Of a stretch of DNA of 64,000 nt, positions 26,885-38,800 are shown piece after piece (the stretch's first letter is position 1; every line of letters starts with the position of its first letter). A program made the translations under genes and the position numbers. Source of the DNA: Dallia pectoralis (lineage: Eukaryota > Chordata > Actinopteri > Esociformes > Umbridae). The notes below the pieces were generated by a model. That model had not been told where the DNA came from. It saw nothing but the letters and a program-made list of their open reading frames with translations, and made no database searches. The stretch spans positions 17,713,918-17,777,917 of the forward strand of contig CM055730.1 of assembly GCA_029465975.1 (NCBI GenBank), written 5' to 3'.

Positions 26885-29800
26885 GCCTGACCCCAGACTG
26901 TGGTGGGGAACCTTTTATATGAGACAGTCTGTGTGTGTGTGTGTGTGTGTGTGTGCGTAGGCCTGACCCCAGACTGTGGTGGGGATAAAAGGTCTAGAAT
27001 AAAAGATGTAGACCAGGCCGAGAAGAATAAAGAAATAAAAATGGGCTTTTGCGTTGCAATTTGCTATTCATAGTATTTAGCATGTTATCTTGGTCTCAGA
27101 TGATTTTCTAAATCATTTGTAGGCAGAAATATATTTTTCTTTGTTGGGGGCTTCACTCCCACAAACCTCCACGTGATGGTTAATTTCAACTGTCTACAAG
27201 TAGGTCTACTTCAGGTTTTAGCTGCTGTATCACCGAACTATGCTGTATGATGGCTGACACACATTAATGTTACATACTACGCATGAGCACGACACATGCA
27301 GCACACACACACACTATTACAGTGCTCCATATGGCGCTAAACACTACAATCACAACTGCACGCTGCCACTAAACCCCCAGCTCCACATCAGGAGGGATGG
27401 AGAAAAGGGAGAGAATGACTCATTCAAAACAGCAGCAAGAGAGAACAGCATAGAACCCATCATCATGCGGCCCCTATTCTGTCCCTTGTTCTCCAAGACT
27501 ACAGGAAGATGCTTCAGATGGAAGACGTGTGCAAAATGGATAAGACTAAAGTGATTGGGATGCTCCCCCCACACTCCATGTCTCCGCCTCCCCCACCCAT
27601 GTCTCCGCCTCCCCCACCCATGTCTCCGCCTCCCCCACCCATGTCTCCGCCTCCCCCACCCATGTCTCCTCCCCCACCCATGTCTCCGCCCCCCACCCAT
27701 GTCTCCGCCTCCCCCACCCATGTCTCCGCCTCCCCCACCCATGTCTCCGCCTCCCCCACCCATGTCTCCGCCTCCCCCACCCATGTCTCCGCCTCCCCCA
27801 CCCATGTCTCCGCCTCCCCCACCCATGTCTCCGCCTCCCCCACCCATGTCGCCGCTGACGCTACCAAACCAGCCCGCTGGCTTGCGATCTCACCTGCGGT
27901 CCTCTCTGTGACGGTAAAACAGTAAACACAGACACAGTTGTTTACAGGAGAAGAAGATGCTTGATTCAGATCCCAAGAGGAAGCAGTCACAACTACACCC
28001 TCCAGAACACTCAATCGCCCATCTATATAATAAACACTTGTATACTATAAGGAAGGCAGGAAGACATCAGACAGACAGACACGCAAAAATCCTTCCCGAT
28101 AAACACACACCAGACGTTTCCAACACACACACCACACACACACACACACGAGTGCTATGACACTAAGCCCCTCCTCGTCAGGGGCTCAGTGACCTCCACA
28201 GGAATGTGATGTGTGGCTTAAAGCACCCCAGACAACCCACTTCTGGCTCATTGCCCTCACTTTCATTGATCCTCACTGTTTTATCCGTGGGGATTGAAAA
28301 TGAAAGTGCTTTGAAAGTGGCGGGGAAAAATGGTCTTATTGGAATTTTCGCAAAGCAGGGGAGAAATGTCTGCTTGCGAGAAAAACAAAGTGGTTTGACA
28401 TCTGACCTTGGAGGACATTTGAGGCTTCAAAAGAGTTCTGCCAATAAAAAGTGATGTCGCAACCCAACATTTAACAAACCAGAGTTCCTCACTGAAAAGC
28501 ATTTGCCAACCAGTACGTTTCATATTTGGATAATCTTTTGAATAACCTTTCGGTCTTTGGTTTGATTCCACTTCATAAAAAAAGATTTAAGAAAATCACA
28601 TTTAAAACAACATTATTAATTGTCTTTCTCTAAATGAAGTCCTTTCTTCAAAGACATCATATTTTACCATCAGACTCCCTGACCACAGTAAACCATAAGC
28701 CTGGATGACGTGCCTTGGGTACTACGGTATGCCCTCAGGAGAAAACACTACTGGAACAGGATTTATTTAGTCGCAAACCAATGCCACATGTGCCAGAGTC
28801 ACGGCTCAGTGGCTCAGACCAGCTACGATTGACTAAGCGCGTGAGTTTGGCCGGGGTAATGGATAGCGTGTCACAGTGGACAACTCGCTTTGGTGTGAGA
28901 GTTTAAAAAAAAGGAGAAAACTTCTTTGTTTCCACTGTGGAAGGAAAGACGCTCTCAAAAACACACAATATTAGTATTCTAGACATGCTGGGTTTCATTC
29001 TGATTAAGTTAGACGGAAAAACGAAACCATTTGAATTCACAGACGGATGCAAACCTCCTACAGGTTGGCATAAAAACAGCGCTGGCCTGGAGTTTCAGGG
29101 CATGTCCCTAGGTAATACTGCCATGAGTTAACAACCACCTCCACAAACACAGACACGTGACCAGACTTCCCCTACGCAGCAACGGGCATGGCAGGTCACC
29201 AGGAATCCTTAATGACGTACTTTACTTTCCATTGCTCAATAACACTGCCTGTAGAGTGAAGTCAGCGGGAGAGAGCGAGACGGAAAGAGGGGATGAACTG
29301 ATCAACAGCAAGGGGTGAATAGGGGGTGGGGCTTTTCGACAGGTAGGGATGAATAGGGGGTGGGGCTTATCGACATGTAGGGATAGAGGGGATGAACTGA
29401 TCATAAGCAAGGGGTGAATAGGGGGTGGGGCTTTTCGACAGGTAGGGGTGAATAGGGGGTGGGGCTTTTCGACAGGTAGGGATGAATAGGGGGTGGGGCT
29501 TATCGACAGGTAGGGATAGAGGGGATGAACTGATCATAAGCAAGGGGTGAATAGGGGGTGGGGCTTATTGACAGGTAGGGGATGAATAGGTAGGGTGGGG
29601 AACTGATCATAAGTTAGGGGTGGGGCTTATTGACAGGTAGGGGATGAATAGGGGTGGGGCTTATCGACAGGTAGGGATAAAGAGGGGGTGGGGCTTATCG
29701 ACAGGTAGGGATGAAGAGGGGGTGGGCTGATCAAAAGGAAGAGGAGAATATGGGCACAGGTTGTGTAAAGTGACATTTGTTGAGGGACCCTGACTTATTG

Positions 29801-32800
29801 GTCAGGGCTGAACAACCATCTGGCATTGCAGGTAAATGCCATACTTGAATACCACTCCCCTATGGTGTGTCCCGATCTGGAGAGACAGATATGCCGAGAG
29901 GTGCCACAGACGAGATTCCACCACAGTAAAAGGATTAAATATGGGTCGGGCTCACACAGCACACTAACATCGGAGTGAGTGCTGGGGGGGGTCTAAACTA
30001 ACATGTGCACTGGGTCAAATATAAAAGCTGAGAACTTCAGAATTCAGGGATGGGTGGGAGAGCTCAAGCAAAATGAATCTGTTTGGGCTGGCCCCCGGGG
30101 AGACCGAGTTACCTCAAATGGTTTAGTCCGAACTTCCCCAGACTCCTTACCCACAACCAAATATACCATCTAGAACAATGGACTAGTGTGTGGCTCAAAC
30201 CAGGAATATTGTATATATACACCTGACAAACTATAAATCAATAACTTTCCCTGTGAAGAAGCCACCCAGAAGAAAGCCTTACTATAAGCATGTACATGAA
30301 ACAAATATTTATTTTAAAGATACCAGTCAAACTAGTGCTAGTACAAAGTATAGAGCCTACACACCCTTACATTTAGCTAAAGCCCAATATATATATATAC
30401 CTACCTTACCTGAATACAGTCATATACACACACACACACACACACACACAAACCCACACACTTACCATCATCAATACCCCAAGCTGGCACAACCTGGTAA
30501 CCTAATCCCACCTCCCTCCCAAAAAAACAACAATCAATCATCACATCTGGCAGAGTAACCTGTGGATATTACAGCTGTGAACCGCACCTCACTCTGCTGT
30601 CTTTGGAAGGTTCTAGAGTGCCCAACGCAGCAGTAAAATGTCCCAAAGCAAACACTAGTACACAACTTCATTATTTTTCATCCACGTCTAGTTATGGCAC
30701 CGGGAACAAATCTGCCACCTCAGACAAACTGGACAGCTTTTATTATTCATTAATTCCCTAATTTTTACAAGATGGAAAACAGGGAACTTCTCAAAGCGTT
30801 GTTGGCAGGTAGCTAGCTAGTTAGTTAGGCATGGGGGAGGTTTTTACAGCCCACTGGGACAAAGAACCCTCACAGGATCTAGTGGGCACAGCAATGTCAT
30901 AAATGGCATCTGATCTACTGGAGGACTATTGATCAGATCTCTATGAAACTAGGGTGCATTACTAGGGTGCATTACTAGGGTGCCATTTGGAATGTAGACA
31001 GAATATCCAGACTAGAGGCCTCATTCTGTCTACAATAACTATCGTCCTCATCATCTTCTCCAATCCCTACTATTTTGGACCGGATCATATGGGCTTCCAG
31101 ACACAGAAAACGCCCCTGGTTTACAGCAATTATTTCAACTGCAGGTAAAGATTTATGGTAAGGGAATAAAAACACAAGTTTATTGCTCGAGACTCCCGGA
31201 GTGTACTTTATTTCTGGAGTTGTGATACTAATGTACTGCTGGCTTCCTCAAACAAGCAGGGAATGGACCTTTGCTAGTTGGCTTTAGTCTGGTTGCGTCA
31301 GACAAGATCTGAAAAATGCACAAACACCCAGAATCATTTAAATTCTCTTGACTTCCTTTTTTGCTCATCTGCTATAAATTCTGTGCATGAATGTCTCACT
31401 TGGTAAAACGGAAAACAGATGCAGGGCAGAAAACAAATGAAAACAGACACGAATGTCCACATCTCTGGTATGCTCCTATGGTGAATGTGGCGTAGGAAGA
31501 TCAAACAGCCACGTACCACTACAGCATGGGTTAGATTCCAGCCTACTGATATTCTAGCACTTTCTCTTCTCCAGCAAACATTTCAAGTGTTTCACTTTAT
31601 GGCCCTTAATATTAAAAAATAAAAAAATATCTTAAGCACCTAAGGTTTCTACTGTGAAATGTTTGCATTGCATACTGCCTGGTTAGACTATTTGGATACG
31701 TGTAACTGTATCTAAGGGCTATAATGACATCTTAATAGTGAGTCTTTAAGAATGTGCCCCTAACATTGGACAGTCCTTAGACTTAGTGTTTTTGGTTTTG
31801 CTCTGTTTGTATACGTTTTATATATTGCAGCTAGGGGTCAGAACAAATTCCTTGTGTAAACAGACTTGGTAAAATAAACCTGATTCCGATGTTCTCAAAA
31901 TAGACTTTATTTTGTCCTAGAGGAAAAGAACATAACTCACACCCCTTCATAAGTCCTGGTCTGGTTCACAGGTTCATAAGAACTGGTCTGGTTCACAGGT
32001 TCATAAGAACTGGTCTGGTTCACAGGTTCATAAGAACTGGTCTGGTTCACAGGTTCATAAGAACTGGTCTGGTTCACAGGTTCATAAGAACTGGTCTGGT
32101 TCACAGGTTCATAAGAACTGGTCTGGTTCACAGGTTCATAAGAACTGGTCTGGTTCACAGGTTCATAAGAACTGGTCTGGTTCACAGGTTCATAAGAACT
32201 GGTCTGGTTCACAGGTTCATAAGAACTGGTCTGGTTCACAGGTTCATAAGAACTGGTCTGGTTCACAGGTTCATAAGAACTGGTCTATCCATTGTTGTTG
32301 ATTGGAGGGTATTCAGCCAAACCACTTCCTGTACATTAGACTGAAACAAGCCACTCCTTTCACTGCACTGGCATCATTCAAAATTGATCTATAACGCTGC
32401 CACGAAATTGGTCCACATTTCATTAAGTGATTAATAACACGTTCCAGACTTCCTTCCCCACAGCACAGCCCTGATTAAAACCCTATTCCCTATATAGAGC
32501 ACTACTCACAAACAAAGACGCGTAGGGGACCCGTTGTCTCTTGTAAAAGCACGGTGCACTATGAAACGGTTAACAAGAGCGCATTTGAGACGCAGACTAA
32601 CACATCAGATGAACGGATGAAGTTCACGTATAATGACATCATAGCGCGCCCTCACCACGAGCTAATGGTCTGAGTGGACTCCGTGATAAATCACAACACA
32701 ATGGAGGGCTCAGACACAAAGGCCCGCAGTGTGGTCAAACAGTCCGACAAACACATTACTATGCAAACAGGCAGGTGACTGGCCGTGTCAACATGCCAAC

Positions 32801-35800
32801 GCCCGTGAGCGATCAAGGACATTGCGGTGCGTACAGTACACAAATGAGAAAGGCCAACTGGCAGACATCTCTGAATATAGCCATTAATCTAGTCATTTGT
32901 ATTTTATTAGCAATCACATTTAAGGAGTAGGCTATTTTGTAACGCCATTTCGCAATAATTCATATTTACTTTAATATAATATACTATTCTGACGGAAGTG
33001 GCTTCAACCGTTCGACGGCCAGTGCTGTGTTTGTGAAGGGGCAGTATTTGGCAGGGTGGCGGTGTACAGCACGGGGCATGGGAGTATCATGTGGCGTGTG
33101 CATGAGCCTACGTGAGACATCAGTTGGAACCGGCAACCGTACCTCGCTCTCCTTACACTCGGATGGGGCGTCGCCATGAACCGCCATCTGGTAGAGCGCG
33201 TACAGCTTCGCAGACTGCTCATAGGACGACGCGAACTGAGGGTCGTCCTCATTGACGGGCACTAGCCTCACCTTCAGAATGGGGAGCGAAAATGGATGGA
33301 TGAATGGAGAGGAGTGCAGGGTGGAGTAAGAACAAATGGACAGTGATGACGTCAGCGTGTCGTGGTGGAGAGGACGTGGGGGGTGAACCCGGGGGGCGGG
33401 GTTAGGGGGTGAACCCGGGGGCGGGGTTAGGGGCTGACGGCAAGGAAAAGGAAAACATTCAGTGAAGCGTCGGAGAATGTCAAGTGGTAATGGTTAGTTG
33501 GGACAAGGCCCCCAAAAACAAAGGGAGAGGTTTTACACCGACCCCACAAGCAGGTTATATTGAAAATCATATTTCTCATGTTATTGATGCTAGGTTTAGA
33601 GGGAAGTCATGCAAATCGCAAAAATACAATGAACAAACAAAGGTTTCTGGGAGTCCAGCGGTGGTTCTTGTCTGTAAATGAGGGGTCCAGGGAAACTGAA
33701 GATGAGGCTAGTGCATCGGACTCCAACCCACTTTGGATTCAAATGGTTCCCGTTTTTTAGCCGCACAGTCCACGTACATTCACGTTCAAAACAAAGATGT
33801 AGGCTACATACTCACTTTCACCCTCAGATGTGAAAGGACAAAATAGCCTTAAGCGCTCTGGGAATTCATAAAGACAGCAGTCCGGTATAGCATAATGACA
33901 CAGCCTAAAAGAAGAGGTGTGATGTGACCAACAAAATGGAGACCATCCTCTGACGTGTCAGACGCTACAAGGGGACAAAAACCAAATAACACTGTACCTT
34001 AAGCTCTAGAGCTGACACACTCAAGTGCACTACAGCTGCTGTGATCGGTTGGCATTAAAACTAGATGCAGAGATGGGCATTAAATGCTGGGTGATGGAAA
34101 CATCCGAAAGGCCGGGCGAGGGGCAGAATACCTGGACGCGCTTGTATCTAAACAGCCCTCTATTCCCCACAGAGCCTATTGGCCAAGGGTAAAGACTAGT
34201 GCACTAACAGGGAGTTTAGTGTCATTTAAAACACAAGCCAGAAAATACAGGGCACTCCACCGCGGGGGGTGAATTGTTTTCCCTCATTTTCATACATGAA
34301 CACACACGCACACTTTGGTTTTTCTATCCTTGAAGAGACAGGAACAATCCCTTCCTTGTGTCCAGAATCCCCTGGTGCTGGCCCTTACCCTAACCGCAAT
34401 AGCAAAACCTGAATGCCTAAACCACACCCCTATCGCTCAAATCAAAACACAGCCCTAGTGTATATGGTACCCTAAAGGCGGGCAGAAAAGATTGAGGCAG
34501 ACTCCTCCCATCGAGGTGACGGACTATTCAGAATCTCCCCTCTGGCAGACGGCTACGGTCTATCGTGACCAAAACATCTCGCCACAAAAATGGCTTCTTC
34601 CCCACGGCGGTGAGTCTAAAGAACATGCCTATAGCACTAGACTGCCCTCGTTTGCACAGTTTGAATACGTTTTAAAATGTGTGTTCTAAATGCTATGGTC
34701 CGAAAATCCTTGTGTGTGTGTAAACAGACTTGACGATACACCCGATTCTGATACTGAACATAGTCCATTTCCTCCAAGGGACATGTTTATTAAATCCAGA
34801 ATGACACAACCACACACATAAGAGCGCTAACCCGCACACACACACACACTCTCCTAATCCTAACACCTTTTGTTTACGATTTGTACCTTTAATATCTGCA
34901 CATTTACATTTTCTATTCACTCACACTCCGCTCAAATTAAAATTCATCTTGATCTCACACAGCTCTAAAACCTCTCGATTTGACACAACCTTTAAAGCAC
35001 ACGTCTCTAGATTAGGGCATTGGCTATCTGACTAATGTGCAACGGTCTCCAATCTTTATCACAATGACCCATTTTCCATCTGCATCATCCTCCTCATCCT
35101 GATGACAGACGCACAAACCAGTAGTGAGGGGCTTCAGTCACACTGGAAAAACCCAAGTTAGCGCAATGCTAACAATGCTAACAAGGCGCTCCTGACAAGG
35201 TTCTCACTGGTCTGCTTTCTGTCAATCCCAAGTGAAGCTTGAATCGTGTGGTTCTTTAATAACTCATAGGAGTGATCACTGTTGTATCAAACACTTTCAA
35301 TGTTTAGCAACTGAATTCACTCAGCATCAGTTACCACTTTTTGATCATTAAAGCCAACCAATTATACTCCAGCGCTGGTCATGGCGTGTGGATATCACAA
35401 GCTAATTATTTGTCCTCTCCCATCCTCCCTTCTCTGGGCCCTGTAAGCAGGTTGACCCCTGACCTGGCTCTCAGTAGGCTTTTCTGGTGGGTCGTGGTGA
35501 ATGGCCATCTGGTAGAGTTTGTACACCTGGTAGGAGGCTTCGAAAGTGTCTTTGAACTGTGAACTGGGGGGGTTGGAGCGCACTAGTCTCACCTTTAAAA
35601 AAAGGGACGAGCAGAGAAGGGTTAAGGCAAAACAGAGCACCGTTAACAGCGGCCACCGTATAACGTGTGCAGGCAGATACACACACACACAAGAGGTTTC
35701 ATCACATTCACAAGGCGAAAGACACAGACAAAAACAGACAGAAGGAGACGATAAACCTGTCGAAGACTGACACAAACACCTCTTCACTATAAACTGCAGC

Positions 35801-38800
35801 TTACAAATGCCAGCTAGCTACAAAGCTGGTGGATATTCTGTTTCAGTGAAAATGGAAACAGCTTTAAAGGCTCTTCTCCTCCTCTTAGGTCCGTGGTAAA
35901 AGTTTCATATGATATTATTGCATTAAGCTGTTTTTTACCTAAAACTATATGTCTGCAACGGAATGAATCAAACAATAAAGAGGGAGCAGGAGTCAGTTTA
36001 TGTAAATGTTGAGCTGGTTGAAGTTCTCCCACTTCTTAACAGCACAGATATCCATTAACGTAGGGCACAGGTGTTTGTGTAGGCCTACACCCAGCAGCAG
36101 TGGCGAGAAAAGAGGTGTTTGTGTTTATCTCCAAGGAAACGAGACGAGCGACAGGCAAGAGCGCGGTGAGAATGGGGGTGAAAGCCACAAGAATTTGACA
36201 CCATCCTGTTTAGTAGAAAGAACATTTTCAAATGACTTACCTGGGTTGCTCGACTGAAAAACAAGTGTATAACTTCACACACAAACATGCCGTGTTTGTG
36301 TGGCACCTACATGTTTGTAGAAAACATGTGTTTTGTGTGTACAGTGTGTGTAACTTAAGTCGTCTTCCCAGTGTTTCACCGATACACGCTAAGGTAGGAC
36401 CAGATTTAAACCGTCGCCTAAGGCCAGTCGGGCCTCAGGAATTTGGACAAAGCTTAGCAAGCAGTTTAGAGAATGTGAGAATTCGGCCCTCTAAATACTC
36501 CCTGAGCTCCATTTTAATGAAATGTCATTTTTTTTGCTTTTTGGCCAATGCGTCTTTAAGAGAATTTTACCCAAAGTGTATTCATCCAGAAAAATGTCTG
36601 GCCTGTCACGTATAAGGTAATAGCAAGGCCTCTATAGTTTAGTTCTGAAACACCGGAGACGTCCATGGACAGACCATCTCATTGAGCCGACGCATCTAGA
36701 CAGTTCGGCTATAACGCCACACGCTCGTAACGAACAGGATGAAACAGCTCCGACAGCATGACGCTGAACTGCTTCAGGAATGCTTCTGTAATGCCACATA
36801 ATACCAGCGGCTTGGGCGTACAGTTCATTAAAACTGAAAGATGTTGACCTGCCAAATCCCCCTATGAGACGCTGTGTTGCTCCGCACGAGGAATTTGGTA
36901 GGAGGCCAAATCCAGCTCACTTTGATAAAAATTTTAAATAAAGACTTTCAAGGGATTGTGTACACGGACTGACTTAAGAAGAGAACATATCCTCTGAAGA
37001 AAGCTCTGAGGTAAAGTCTTTTCCCAGTGCGCTCCGAGGGTCCGGGAATCGCTTGGCGATACTGACCCCTACTGGTTGACATGGTAACCGGAGCAACTAC
37101 CTGTGCCTTCTGGAGCCTCCAGGCCTGCATGCATTTATCCAGATCACTCACTGCAAGTCCTCATCGTAAAGGAATATAATGTAGGCAAGAGGGGTTGTGG
37201 GTAAAGTTAGGGGCTCTAGTTCGGGTAGGCCTACAGATAATCTGCTAAGAATGACAAGTCTGAGCACATTGTTAAGCAGCTTCCTCTGGTGCTCGTGTAC
37301 CACATTAGCATGCAGTGTGGTTAGCATTACTGGTTTGGAGTGTACATACACACAGTCACCATTGAACCTAGAGTGCCACCCTCGCCCCCTACACACTGAA
37401 CCAAGGTGCACTAGAGTGACGTGAAACATCTAGAAGGAAATATCTTGAGACAGAAGAAACGGAGCGAACAGAAAACAATTTCCAATATTCTTTACGAGAG
37501 CCGGGTCAAAGCGGTTCTGTGCAATAGACTGAAATCTATCAGACGCGTGATGTTGAATTCATCCCAGTCGTCCCAACTGTATCAACAGAACTGCGTGTCC
37601 ATCTCCATGCGTCATAACCCAGACTGCCTCAGACTCAGGCGACCTCGATCTCCGTATGCTGTCAGATAAACAATTCACTTCCAAACAGGGCGACTCGACC
37701 TTGAGCACGCATCTGCTTGAAGAAAGTGAATGACTAATTGTCGCCACCGATCAATGTGATCTCATTAGCAGAGACGAGCTGATTGTGAGATGCGTCTGGC
37801 TCGCCTCGACTCACGGGCCCCAGGGGGGACGGGTCAGGGAATGAGCGGCTCGTCTCCCAGAATTCTACATCACTCTAGACTCCTACCTTCCACAACAAAT
37901 GTGAAAGAGACAGCCGATTACCATCACGTGTAAACAACACGGAGCTCTGTGCGGGGCTTCTGGCATGATTACTTGAGCTAACCAGAGCCAGCGCGGGCTA
38001 TCATTCTGTCGTTTGGTTTGGCACGTAACGTGTGGTTAGGTCCTTGGGTTGTCCACCTGGGCTCTGGCGGTACCATCCTCAAACTGAGAAACGCTTGGTG
38101 AAGACACTGGGAAGAAGCCTTACTGTCTAGACAAGCTTAAAGCGGACAATGTTAAGCAAACATGGAAGGCAAGGAGGAGCAACCAGATTATGACTTAGAC
38201 CTACACAGGTGCTTTAGATCAAACGTTATATTTGAGGTTAAGCGAAGCAGCTTGTGGTTGCCCACTGGGTCTCTCACCTCGAGGCGATGGAGGGGACTAG
38301 CAGGCAGGGATTGGTCCATGAACGCCTCCAAGGATTTGGGTTGGCTGGACAGGATGGGTGTGGTGATTGGGTTAGAGGTCATGACGCCTTCCAGCTGTCT
38401 CTTTTCCTCNNNNNNNNNNNNNNNNNNNNNNNNNNNNNNNNNNNNNNNNNNNNNNNNNNNNNNNNNNNNNNNNNNNNNNNNNNNNNNNNNNNNNNNNNNN
38501 NNNNNNNNNNNNNNNNNNNNNNNNNNNNNNNNNNNNNNNNNNNNNNNNNNNNNNNNNNNNNNNNNNNNNNNNNNNNNNNNNNNNNNNNNNNNNNNNNNNN
38601 NNNNNNNNNNNNNNNNNNNNNNNNNNNNNNNNNNNNNNNNNNNNNNNNNNNNNNNNNNNNNNNNNNNNNNNNNNNNNNNNNNNNNNNNNNNNNNNNNNNN
38701 NNNNNNNNNNNNNNNNNNNNNNNNNNNNNNNNNNNNNNNNNNNNNNNNNNNNNNNNNNNNNNNNNNNNNNNNNNNNNNNNNNNNNNNNNNNNNNNNNNNN

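Larger units (their letters stand above)
25745..33142. other. ate1: ate1 intron between exons 7b and 8
   Basis: A 7.4-kb intron with no recognised coding sequence. It holds the repeats at 26329-26986, 27577-27851, 29311-29725 and 31950-32284, CA runs near 28127-28150 and 30421-30450, and a LINE-like tail at 31800-31892. By analogy with the human gene it is a place where long-range RNA pairing elements could lie, but none was identified. Confidence 0.65.

Noticed and set aside
37101..37150. Exon-like 50-nt segment in ate1 intron 6 (acceptor TTGCAG, donor CAG|GTAGTT, reading SDLDKCMQAWRLQKAQ)
   Set aside because: Its length is not a multiple of three, so inclusion between phase-0 ends would break the ate1 frame, and it matches no part of ATE1. 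A chance or cryptic exon; RNA-seq could settle it.
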